This document shows, one piece after another, positions 31,988-38,955 of a stretch of 39,236 nucleotides of DNA; positions within the stretch are counted from its first letter, which is position 1, and the number at the start of each line of letters is the position of its first letter. This stretch comes from an uncultured Rhodospirillales bacterium (GTDB taxonomy: Bacteria; Pseudomonadota; Alphaproteobacteria; Azospirillales; Azospirillaceae): the NCBI GenBank assembly GCA_903931735.1, contig CAIZDL010000001.1, forward strand, positions 1 to 39,236. The letters run 5' to 3'. The notes under the pieces were generated by a model. The model did no database searches and had not been told where the DNA came from. It was given only the letters and a program-made list of their open reading frames with translations. The position numbers and the translations under genes are program-made.

Positions 31988-33418
31988 TTAGAAGGTAACT
32001 ACGTTCTTCCACAACAACATAGAGGCGTTGCTGCTGCCCCAGGTGCTATTGCCGGCGATATAGTCGCCACTCAACTCGGTGAAGCCGTTCTGATTCTTCG
32101 TGATGCTGCGCAAGTACTCAAGCGAAGTAGTCAAGCCCGGAGCCAAAGTATAGGTCGCGCCAACCGAATACAAATTGGCCTCGCGCTTGCCGGCCAGCGT
32201 CAGATCGCCGGCATCTTGACCGTGAGCATAGTTGAAACCAACAACCACCGGGCCAGTCTCGTAAGAGAACCCGGCAGTGATCGAGCTTTGCCCGGTCTTA
32301 TTCTGCACCGGTGTCAACACCCCAACGCCCGCAACAGTGCGGTAAACGGACCCGTTGCGATTATAGCCGGACTTCCCGGCATCCAAGTAGCTGCCACCAA
32401 CCAGGAAGCCGGCATAGCCGACCTGGAACCCAACCTGATACGCCGAAAGGTCATAAAAGCCGGTGTTATAATCGGCAGGGTTAGCGGCAGTAATCGCGCC
32501 CGTGTACCCGCCGGTGGAGCCAGCGCTACCATGAATGTAACCGGCGCTGCCCGAGAGGCTGACCCCGTTAAAGGTGCCGTCATAGCGCAGCCCCGCTTCC
32601 ATCACGTTCTTCCAGGCGCACCCCTGAACGCTGGTCGAGGAAAAATAAGAAAACTGGCAAAAGCTATCGCCGGGGTTGGGAATTCCACCCTGAGCGAGAT
32701 TGGCGCCGCCGGCCAAAACGCCGTAGGTCTGGCTGGCCCGGGGCGACCGGGTGGCGCTGGTGTTCACGCTCACGTTTTGCGGCGCGTAGGAGAGCATCCC
32801 CATCAAACCAGTGGCGGGAGCGTCTTCCTGCGCAAAGGCGCGGGGGGTGAAGTAATTGATCTTGGTCGAGGGGTTGTTGCTGGTGATCGAGTTGTATTCG
32901 CCACCAAACACGCCAGCGATATAGGTGTTCTGGTTGAATATGAATGAAGCTGCGCCAGCGCCATTGGTCGGGCCATCCGCCCAGTCGCCGGTAACACCGC
33001 CGGTGCCAAAGCCGCTGGGTGCGCTCACGCCATACTGGCTGTTCAACCCGGCATTAACACCCAACTCGACCCGGCCCAACGTGCCGTCAAAAAACATGTA
33101 GGCTTGATCGGCATCGACCATGCCGTCGCCCCGCCACGCGCGAAGACGGAAGCTGGCGCCGTATTCCATGCCGTTGTTGGCGGTCGCTTGCGGTGTGATC
33201 TGGAGGCGGAACCGATTGACCAAATCCCCCTTCAAGCCGCCGTTGCCCGACTGATTGGTGTTTTGAGCATCATAGTTCTGCTTGACATAACCGGCAGTGA
33301 TCGACGCATCGCCGGAGATCTTGATGTCAAACTTACCGGGATCGGTGTCCGCGACTGCGTTTTCACAAGTAGCCGCGAGAGCAACCAGGGCGCATCCCGC
33401 TAACAGAGCCCTTTTCAT
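31988..33418 (-). CDS. Outer-membrane porin (Gram-negative general porin type)
   Basis: The 476-aa product has a signal peptide (MKRALLAGCALVALAATCENAVAD), then alternating beta strands with aromatic girdle residues (RFRLQITPQATANNGMEYGASFRLRAW, GRVELGVNAGLNSQYG) and many Gly/Asn loops, and it ends in KNVVTF with the terminal Phe used for outer-membrane assembly. It resembles the Porin_4-type porins of Rhodospirillales. It is expected to form trimeric 16-strand pores. A strong terminator follows. The start is Met 33418 (ORF track gives three residues more). A shadow ORF 32216..32947 covers part of it. Confidence 0.95.
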   Translation of the reverse strand: MKRALLAGCALVALAATCENAVADTDPGKFDIKISGDASITAGYVKQNYDAQNTNQSGNGGLKGDLVNRFRLQITPQATANNGMEYGASFRLRAWRGDGMVDADQAYMFFDGTLGRVELGVNAGLNSQYGVSAPSGFGTGGVTGDWADGPTNGAGAASFIFNQNTYIAGVFGGEYNSITSNNPSTKINYFTPRAFAQEDAPATGLMGMLSYAPQNVSVNTSATRSPRASQTYGVLAGGANLAQGGIPNPGDSFCQFSYFSSTSVQGCAWKNVMEAGLRYDGTFNGVSLSGSAGYIHGSAGSTGGYTGAITAANPADYNTGFYDLSAYQVGFQVGYAGFLVGGSYLDAGKSGYNRNGSVYRTVAGVGVLTPVQNKTGQSSITAGFSYETGPVVVGFNYAHGQDAGDLTLAGKREANLYSVGATYTLAPGLTTSLEYLRSITKNQNGFTELSGDYIAGNSTWGSSNASMLLWKNVVTF

Positions 33419-33786
33419 CGCACACATCCTTACATCCGGGTTTTGCAGCTTGCGGCGAACCGCAGCGCTAAGTGATTTATGAAGGAGAGGTAATGAAATT
33501 TTTGGCTATCCCCGCAACATAAAAGGCCTGCCTTGCCTGGGAACCTACCGCCCCTGTTGTATTCCGGCCACGACCAGCAAGCGCCGTTTTCTTATCTCTC
33601 TGGAATAAAACATTAAATCTGCGGGAGCTTGTCAGGGGACATACTCGGCGAGAGGCCAGCGATTCTACCCGATCGGAGGCCTCTCTCCAATCAACCCTGT
33701 CAATATAACCAGGATGGTGCGGCGCGCTCGGCCCGAATCGCGGATTGTTCCGCGAACAGCGCCTTAAAACCACTACCGCCGTTCGT
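33419..33786. other. 368-bp upstream region of the porin
   Basis: No gene is supported; the small ORFs 33477..33773 and 33629..33835 lack domain features and ribosome-binding sites. The long leader is typical for a highly expressed porin. I see a TTCATAAAT word on the minus strand near 33478 that could be part of a promoter, but no complete -35/-10 pair. Confidence 0.45.
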
Positions 33787-34233
33787 CTACCGCCGTTCGT
33801 CCAACCGCCGCTTCAGCTCCATATCGTTCTGGTGAAGGATGGACTGCCCGTCCAGCACCTTCCCAATCAACGACTCGATCCGCGCCAAGGCATCGCTGTG
33901 CTGCTGTAAAAGAACACCGTGCTCATCGACCCTCCCCTCGAGGGTCACGAACCGATTTTCCAGCGCCACAAACCGCTCTTCCAGTGCCACGAACCGCTTG
34001 TCGAACCGCTCTTCCAGCGCCACGAGCCGCTTATCAAACCGCTCTTCCAGCGCCACAAACCGCTTGTCGATCGAACGACCTAATTTTTCGACCGCATCGA
34101 GCACCGCCTTTTTGCTGATGCCGACCTGGGAATCCGCCAACATTTCCCCCAGCACCTCGGCTTGAGGCTCAGGCATTCCCACCGCCGTCATGCGCGTGAC
34201 ACAATCGCGGGTATCTATGGCTGCTGCCGTCAT
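33787..34233 (-). CDS. Coiled-coil protein, DUF1640-like, 148 aa
   Basis: The N-terminal region DTRDCVTRMTAVGMPEPQAEVLGEMLADS resembles the start of DUF1640 (CCDC90/MCU-regulator-like) proteins, where a helix precedes a QAE(V/A)L motif. It is followed by a long coiled coil made of 11-residue units: RFVALEERFDK, RLVALEERFDK, RFVALEERFVALENRFVTLEGRV. The periodic 11-mer gives a right-handed-type or tetrameric coiled coil. Unlike many family members, the end has no membrane helix. AGAGGAT sits 7 nt before the ATG. Role unknown; 33-nt DNA repeats encode the coil. Confidence 0.82.
   Translation of the reverse strand: MTAAAIDTRDCVTRMTAVGMPEPQAEVLGEMLADSQVGISKKAVLDAVEKLGRSIDKRFVALEERFDKRLVALEERFDKRFVALEERFVALENRFVTLEGRVDEHGVLLQQHSDALARIESLIGKVLDGQSILHQNDMELKRRLDERR
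33940..34070. repeat. 33-nt in-frame repeats in the coiled-coil gene
   Basis: The word CGCTCTTCCAG(C/T)GCCACRARCCG recurs about four times; each copy on the minus strand encodes RFVALEERFDK. The in-frame units explain how coil length can change by unequal recombination. Confidence 0.8.
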
Positions 34234-34308
34234 CGCGAACTATCCTCTGAAGAGCAACAGGCCGGCGGCGCCTAGCCACCTCTCAGGCTAATGCTAACAC
34301 CAACCAGG

Positions 34309-34338
34309 AAAAGGGGGAAGCTCAGACTGTCCCCTTTG
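34309..34338. repeat. Short inverted repeat AAAGGGG/CCCCTTT
   Basis: AAAGGGG and CCCCTTT flank a 14-nt loop (GAAGCTCAGACTGT). On the minus strand it ends in CCCCCTTTTTCC and so looks like a terminator for leftward transcription, but no leftward gene starts to the right; it may be a remnant of a repeat family. Confidence 0.5.
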
Positions 34339-34409
34339 GCTTGAAGCTGCTGGGTGGTATTCATTGGGAGTTGCGCGGGCATCCCGCCGGTTTTGTTCGG
34401 CAGACCAGA

Positions 34410-35549
34410 ATGACAACCATCTTGCACATTATCACCTCGCTTGAGCGCGGCGGCGCCGAGGCTATGCTGGTCAAGCTGGTGGCAGGGCTGGCTCCGCTTG
34501 TGGTACGATCGGCGGTGGTATCGCTAACCGGCCCCGGGGTTTATGGCCCGGTTCTGGAAGAAATGGGCGTGCCGGTGTGGTCCCTTGGCCTCTCGCGCGC
34601 GGTGCCCGATCCGGCGGCGCTGGTGCGGCTGGTGGGCATTTTGCGCAGGAGCCGGCCGGATCTGGTTCAAACTTGGCTTTATCACGCCGATCTGATGGGG
34701 CTGCTGGCGGCGCGGCTGGCCGGGGTCCGCCCGCTTTGCTGGAACATTCGCTGTTCCGACATGGATATGAGCCACTACTCCTGGCGCTCCCGGCTGTTGC
34801 CCCGGCTGCTGGGCCGGCTTTCCCGCCAACCGGACGCGATTCTGGTCAACTCCGAGGCCGGGATGCGCGCCCACCGTGCTCTCGGCTATCACCCGCGCGC
34901 ATGGCACGTTATCCCCAATGGCTTTGACACCACGCGCTATTTCCCGAGCGAAAGCGCTCGCGCACAAATTCGGGACGAACTTTGCCTGACCGATGAAACG
35001 CCGCTGATCGGCCTTATTGCGCGCTTCGATCCGATGAAGGACCACACAACTTTTCTGGCGGCGGCCGCCCTGGTCGCCCACAGCCAGCCAAGGGCGCATT
35101 TCTTGCTGGCCGGGCTGGGAGTGGTGCCGAACAATCCGGCCTTTAGAGCGACGCTGACCGGTGATTTGGCGGGCCGGGTCCACCTGCTTGGCCCGCGCGA
35201 CGATATTCCGCGCATTATGGCCGCACTCGATCTTTGCTGCCTTTCCTCGATCAGCGAAAGCTTCCCCAATGTATTGGGCGAGGCGATGGCGTGCGGCGTT
35301 CCTTGCGTTGCCACCGATGTCGGTGCGAGCGCCCTGATAATCGGGGATACCGGCACCGTGGTTCCGCCTGCGTGCCCCGAGGCCCTGGCGGCAGCCCTCG
35401 ACGCGGAGGTGGCCGGAGGGCCGGCACTTTGGCGCAAATGGGGCGCTGCTGCCCGATTCCGGGTCGAGCAAAACTTTTCGATGGCCGTGGTCGCCAAACA
35501 CTACCGCGATGTTTACGCCGGGCTGCTGAGCGCACACGCCGCTCGCTAA
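34410..35549 (+). CDS. Family 4 glycosyltransferase (GT-B fold)
   Basis: The 379-aa product begins MTTILHIITSLERGGAEAMLVKLV, the Gly-Gly-Ala-Glu acceptor loop of GT4 enzymes, and later has GLIARFDPMKDH, LAGLGVVPNN and the nucleotide-sugar binding EX7E-type segment SSISESFPNVLGEAMACGVPCVATDVG. Such enzymes add sugars to lipid or polysaccharide acceptors at the inner membrane. No other sugar-transfer gene is next to it. The first 23 residues of the ORF-track version (MKLLGGIHWELRG...) are not family-like, so the ATG at 34410 is preferred although its ribosome-binding site is poor. Confidence 0.92.
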   Translation: MTTILHIITSLERGGAEAMLVKLVAGLAPLVVRSAVVSLTGPGVYGPVLEEMGVPVWSLGLSRAVPDPAALVRLVGILRRSRPDLVQTWLYHADLMGLLAARLAGVRPLCWNIRCSDMDMSHYSWRSRLLPRLLGRLSRQPDAILVNSEAGMRAHRALGYHPRAWHVIPNGFDTTRYFPSESARAQIRDELCLTDETPLIGLIARFDPMKDHTTFLAAAALVAHSQPRAHFLLAGLGVVPNNPAFRATLTGDLAGRVHLLGPRDDIPRIMAALDLCCLSSISESFPNVLGEAMACGVPCVATDVGASALIIGDTGTVVPPACPEALAAALDAEVAGGPALWRKWGAAARFRVEQNFSMAVVAKHYRDVYAGLLSAHAAR

Positions 35550-35665
35550 TTTCCTCTTCGCAACTGCACAATACAGGCTTGAAAGCGGCCCCGATCAGGC
35601 GCACCTCTAAGGGCGGATTTGGACGCAAGACCGAAATATCGGCAAAAATAGAGATTGGGGACGCC

Positions 35666-36064
35666 ATGCACGCCAGCCACACCCCAGGGCCGTGGCGGAT
35701 CGCGGGCAACGAGATCCGCGGTGCCGCCCATGAGCATTCCAAAGCCGCATACGAAACGGCGGCCACCGTCGTCCCGGTCCACCGGACCGAGGTATCGGCA
35801 GCCGGCGTGACGCAAGAGCAGCGGAGCCATGAGGTCGAGAAGGCCAATGCACACCTGATCGCGGCGGCTCCCGAGCTGCTCGCCGCCCTCGAAACCTTAC
35901 GGTTGGCGGTCAGCCACGCCGTCGAGCGCGGCCTGCTTGAAGAGGCCCCGCTGGACCCGCGCACGGCCCTCGATGCCCAGGAATGGATGCGGACACAGCT
36001 TAGCGAGGCGTCCCGTCATGCGAAATCGGCCATTGACCGGGCCTGGGGTCGCGGCGTGTCCTAA
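35666..36064 (+). CDS. Phage-type small protein (HTPGPW/NAHLIAAAPELLAAL)
   Basis: The 132-aa product starts MHASHTPGPWRIAGNEIRG and later reads KANAHLIAAAPELLAALETLRLAV. Small proteins with this H-T-P-G-P-W opening and the NAxLIAxAPELL block are frequent in phages and prophages of proteobacteria; their role is not known. No phage structural gene is nearby, so it could be a remnant or a domesticated gene. GGGG lies just upstream of the ATG at 35666. It is followed after 37 nt by the 9-residue repeat protein on the same strand, which may be its partner. Confidence 0.75.
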   Translation: MHASHTPGPWRIAGNEIRGAAHEHSKAAYETAATVVPVHRTEVSAAGVTQEQRSHEVEKANAHLIAAAPELLAALETLRLAVSHAVERGLLEEAPLDPRTALDAQEWMRTQLSEASRHAKSAIDRAWGRGVS

Positions 36065-36101
36065 GTCCCTACGATGACGAACAAAGAAGGAGGCCCCGGC
36101 G

Positions 36102-36494
36102 ATGAGTGGGGTTACTTACGACAAGCCCGTAGTCTCAACCTCCCGCCATCAGCCGGTTGCCGATACCAACCGTCGTGAGCCGGTGAGGGATACCAATCAC
36201 CACCAGCCGGTCGCGGACACCAACCGCCATGAGCCGGTAAGGGATACCAATCAGCACCAACCGGTCGCGACCCCCCGCCGGCATGAACCGGTAAGCGATA
36301 CCAACCACCACCAGCCGGTCGCGGGGGCCAATCGCCACGAACCGGTGGCAGACACCAACCACCACCAGCCAGTGGCAGGCACCGACCCCCACAGGCCAGT
36401 CGCCGATACCAATCACCACCACCCCGTATCAGACACCAACCGCCACGAGCCGGTGGTATCCAACGTCGTTCACGGCCCGGGGCCGCCCGCTTGA
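36102..36494 (+). CDS. Protein made of thirteen 9-residue repeats (xPVxDTNxH)
   Basis: The 130-aa product is 7 residues (MSGVTYD), then thirteen 9-residue units, then GPGPPA. Units include QPVADTNRH, EPVRDTNHH, QPVADTNRH, EPVRDTNQH, QPVATPRRH, EPVSDTNHH, EPVADTNHH and HPVSDTNRH; twelve end in His and one in Arg, and Q-type and E-type units alternate. There is no signal peptide, membrane helix or Cys. The many histidines invite a metal- or pH-dependent role, and the rigid period suggests an extended or solenoid shape, but no function is known to me. GGAGG lies 9 nt before the ATG. Its 3' end overlaps the convergent bacteriohemerythrin gene by 25 nt. The minus-strand ORF 36135..36422 is the mirror of the repeat. 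Confidence 0.8.
   Translation: MSGVTYDKPVVSTSRHQPVADTNRREPVRDTNHHQPVADTNRHEPVRDTNQHQPVATPRRHEPVSDTNHHQPVAGANRHEPVADTNHHQPVAGTDPHRPVADTNHHHPVSDTNRHEPVVSNVVHGPGPPA
36123..36474. repeat. 27-nt tandem repeat coding for the 9-residue units
   Basis: A unit of 27 nt, often CAGCCGGTCGCGGACACCAACCGCCAT-like, repeats thirteen times with exact spacing (13 x 27 = 351 nt) and substitutions mainly in a few positions. Copies alternate between two subtypes (CAGCCGGT and GAGCCGGT starts), so a 54-nt pair is the likely unit of duplication. Confidence 0.88.
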
Positions 36495-36925
36495 TGGCGC
36501 ATCAAGTAGTTGACGAACAACTTATCTTCGGCCGACTCGTGCTGGACCAGCCAAGAAGCCAGAAAGGCTTGAATTTCCCGGATCAGCCCGACCCGGCCCG
36601 TTTCGAAGCCATAAATAAACTGGGTGAGCGACGAAAAAAACTGGCAGTGAGATAGCATGTGCTGATCAAAGAGCGGGTAACGGATGCTCTGCATCAGAGT
36701 CTCTTCATGCCCGAAATGAACAAGCACATAGTCGGTGATATCGCATAGAACCTCGCCGATCTCGGTGGCATTTTCCGAATCGACAAGGGCCTCAAGCCGG
36801 TTAATAATATCCACAATGCCTTGGTGCTCGTGGTCGATCACCGGGTGGCCGGTTTGGTGCTCGTCCGTCCATTCGATATGCATGAAGGCGCCCTGGCGTC
36901 CCATTTTCACTGTCGTTGTCGACAT
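36470..36925 (-). CDS. Bacteriohemerythrin
   Basis: The 151-aa protein is a second hemerythrin: IEWTDEHQTGHPVIDHEHQGIVDIIN (first His ligands), VHFGHEETLM (His and Glu), FDQHMLSHCQF (His pair) and LVQHESAEDKLF (final His and Asp). It is not a close copy of the other hemerythrin in the window. It could bind O2 for sensing or storage. Its C-terminal Ala-Gly-Gly-Pro-Gly-Pro tail is coded by bases that overlap the 3' end of the 9-residue-repeat gene. Several in-frame Met codons exist (36925, 36904, 36883); the last, MHIEWTDEH, is where family homology begins, so the true start may be later than listed. Confidence 0.92.
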   Translation of the reverse strand: MSTTTVKMGRQGAFMHIEWTDEHQTGHPVIDHEHQGIVDIINRLEALVDSENATEIGEVLCDITDYVLVHFGHEETLMQSIRYPLFDQHMLSHCQFFSSLTQFIYGFETGRVGLIREIQAFLASWLVQHESAEDKLFVNYLMRHQAGGPGP

Positions 36926-37118
36926 TATGCACCCACCGTGGCGCCCGATAAACTAATCTTTAACGGTACGTTGAAATGCGCCTTTTATGATGGCTCAATG
37001 GCCACTCGACCGCCGGATAGATTTTTTATTGCCCCCTCGCGGCTTGCAGCTTTTCAGGGCCGGATTTCAGAACAAATCAGTATGCCAGAACCACATCGGT
37101 CGACGTTGGAGGAAAGAA

Positions 37119-37910
37119 ATGGCCAAAAGAACGACGGGGGCGGTGATCGTGACACTGACTCTCGCGGTTTTGCTGGGATCTTGGCAACCAGTGAACGCCG
37201 CCGATTACTGGGGCAAGAAGCTATCCGTCCAGCCGACCCAATTCATTTTTGGGTATGGATCGCTGATCAACACGCCATCCCGCAATTCAACCGCGGGCAA
37301 GGTCACGGTGGCGATTCCGGTCCGGGTTTCGCCGGAATTCGGCTATATTCGCGCCTGGGTCGCGCGCTCCCCTTCCGGGTTCACCGCGCTCGGACTGCGC
37401 AAGCCCGCCCCGGGGGAGAAGCCGGAGACCATCAACGGCGTGCTCTACCCGGTAGACGGCGCCGACATGACGCCCTTCGACAACCGCGAAAAGGGCTACG
37501 TTCGGATCGGGGTGCCCTTAGCGCAGGTGGAAGCGGTGTCGTGGCAAGCCGTGCCGCGCGATGTTCAGATTTGGGTTTATGTGCCGGTGGGTGAGGGCGG
37601 CGAGCCGGGCGCAGGCTTAACGCCACCAAACACCGCGTTTCCCCTGCTCCAGTCCTACATCGACGTCGTAATCGACGGCGCGCTTGAGTTTGGCCCAGAC
37701 TATGCCCGGGAGTTTGTTGAAACCACGCGGGATTGGTCGGAGTTCTGGCTCAACGACCGGCAATTGGCCCGCCGGCCCTGGATTTTCGACACCAACTATT
37801 CCAACGAAGACCGACTGTTATCGACCACCGCTCCCGCCTCCGAACACTTCAAAGACCGGCAATACCCCGAGGTGTTCGGCGCCCGCTACTTCGGACAGCA
37901 CACGCCCTAG
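37119..37910 (+). CDS. Secreted gamma-glutamylcyclotransferase-fold protein
   Basis: The 263-aa product has a clear signal peptide (MAKRTTGAVIVTLTLAVLLGSWQPVNAAD) and then the GGCT/ChaC-type fold: FIFGYGSLINTPSRN (the YGSL substrate loop), GVLYPVDGADMTPFDNREKGYVRIGV, where the Glu corresponds in position to the catalytic acid. GGCT enzymes release 5-oxoproline from gamma-glutamyl compounds, normally in the cytosol, so an exported form is unusual and its substrate is unknown. The C-terminal 80 residues (QSYIDVVIDGALEFGPDYAREFVETTRDW) form an added domain. GGAGGAAAGAA directly precedes the ATG at 37119, so the ORF-track start at 36987 is too early. Confidence 0.83.
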   Translation: MAKRTTGAVIVTLTLAVLLGSWQPVNAADYWGKKLSVQPTQFIFGYGSLINTPSRNSTAGKVTVAIPVRVSPEFGYIRAWVARSPSGFTALGLRKPAPGEKPETINGVLYPVDGADMTPFDNREKGYVRIGVPLAQVEAVSWQAVPRDVQIWVYVPVGEGGEPGAGLTPPNTAFPLLQSYIDVVIDGALEFGPDYAREFVETTRDWSEFWLNDRQLARRPWIFDTNYSNEDRLLSTTAPASEHFKDRQYPEVFGARYFGQHTP

Positions 37911-38022
37911 ACCGATATTTGCTCCCCCGATTCTTTCCCTGATCTGGCGCTTGCATTACCCCTCTGCCCTGCCGACATAACGAGGGGGACACACGGCGCT
38001 TCCAGAGGGTGGTGGGGCGATC

Positions 38023-38520
38023 ATGCTGCGGGGGTTTGACGGCCACGACGATGATGGCTCCGGCGAAGGGCGGGGGGGGCGCTCCGACCATCAGGAGCGC
38101 TTGCACAACATCATTCGCTCTCGGGAGAGCACGAGAGGCGAAGGGGGCCGAAGTGACGGGAGCCGGGCGGACCGCGATCACCGGTTCGAGCATCGGCCTT
38201 CCCACGCGGGTCATAACGATGGTTCGCACCGGGGCGCGGGCGACGCTGCGGCTCACAATTGGCAACGGAGCTGGCAGGACGCTGGCGCGTTGCCGCCGGT
38301 TTACGAAGCCCCGCTCGACGCCTCGCCGTGGTGGGAATCAATCAAGGTGCTGGTGGTTCTGGGCCTGACCATCTTCGGGTCGCTCTATGGCGTCTATGCG
38401 CTGAACGGCTACCTCGAAGGCCAGCACAAAGAAACGCCGCTCTATGGCGACACCGCCGCCCCGCCACCCGGCCGGGGCTCCGGCCCCCCCAACATTAGCT
38501 GGGGGAGCGCGAAGCACTAA
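38023..38520 (+). CDS. Hypothetical single-pass membrane protein, 165 aa
   Basis: No family recognised. The first 95 residues are hydrophilic, with many Arg, Asp, Gly and His (FDGHDDDGSGEGRGGRSDHQ) and probably disordered. One membrane helix follows (WWESIKVLVVLGLTIFGSLYGVYAL, about 103-127), then a short tail (PLYGDTAAPPPGRG). It is likely to be anchored with its N-terminus in the cytosol. GGTGGGG lies before the ATG. Its stop is followed directly by a 14-nt repeat. Confidence 0.7.
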   Translation: MLRGFDGHDDDGSGEGRGGRSDHQERLHNIIRSRESTRGEGGRSDGSRADRDHRFEHRPSHAGHNDGSHRGAGDAAAHNWQRSWQDAGALPPVYEAPLDASPWWESIKVLVVLGLTIFGSLYGVYALNGYLEGQHKETPLYGDTAAPPPGRGSGPPNISWGSAKH

Positions 38521-38548
38521 GGGCCAATCGATCAGGGCCAATCGATCA
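38521..38548. repeat. 14-nt direct repeat right after the stop codon
   Basis: GGGCCAATCGATCA is present twice in tandem, starting at the base after TAA. The first ten bases, GGGCCAATCG, are shared with the 28-nt repeat that begins at the phosphatase stop codon near 2462. Confidence 0.85.
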
Positions 38549-38559
38549 GAGTGTTCGGA

Positions 38560-38955
38560 TCAGAGTTTTTCCTGGAGCGGCACTTTGTCTTCAGCCGGCA
38601 CTTGGCCGTGGTTCCAGCCCACAGTCTCCAGCGCGGCGGCAAGCTTGCCGAACTGCCCGCCGAGCTTGCTCTTGGCTTCCTCCGTCGCGGCATAATAGCT
38701 CTGTTCGAGTTGTTGCTCGTCCACCGCCATGCGCTCATCGTGAGGAACTTGGCCGTGGTTCCAGCCAATGGTGTTGAGCGCCGCCGCGAGCCGGCCGATA
38801 TCGCCCCCAAGACCCGACTCCTGCCCTGCTCCCGTGGTCGGATAGGCTGAGGAGACGACGGGAGGCTGACTCTCCGCAGGATTTTTGAGCGTAACCGAAT
38901 CGATCACCGCTGTATTGGCGACAAAGCCGCCCTGCGACGCAAAAACTGTTTTCAT
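38560..38955 (-). CDS. Hypothetical protein with duplicated GWNHGQVP motif, 131 aa
   Basis: Two halves repeat: LGGDIGRLAAALNTIGWNHGQVP near residue 60 and LGGQFGKLAAALETVGWNHGQVP near residue 105, separated by a charged helix (DEQQLEQSYYAATEEAKSK). Each is a short amphipathic helix followed by GWNHGQVP. I know no family with this signature. The N-terminus (MKTVFASQGGFVANTAVIDSVTLKN) has no signal peptide. A GGAGAAAT site lies about 8 nt before the ATG at 38955. Possible roles include a binding scaffold with two identical sites. The ORF track start at 39222 includes unrelated upstream sequence. Confidence 0.78.
   Translation of the reverse strand: MKTVFASQGGFVANTAVIDSVTLKNPAESQPPVVSSAYPTTGAGQESGLGGDIGRLAAALNTIGWNHGQVPHDERMAVDEQQLEQSYYAATEEAKSKLGGQFGKLAAALETVGWNHGQVPAEDKVPLQEKL

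Noticed and set aside
33477-33773. 98-aa minus-strand ORF upstream of the porin
   Set aside because: No ribosome-binding site, no domain, and mixed composition.
36135-36422. 95-aa minus-strand repeat ORF opposite the 9-mer gene
   Set aside because: It is a mirror of the plus-strand repeat; the plus strand has a GGAGG ribosome-binding site and complete repeat boundaries.
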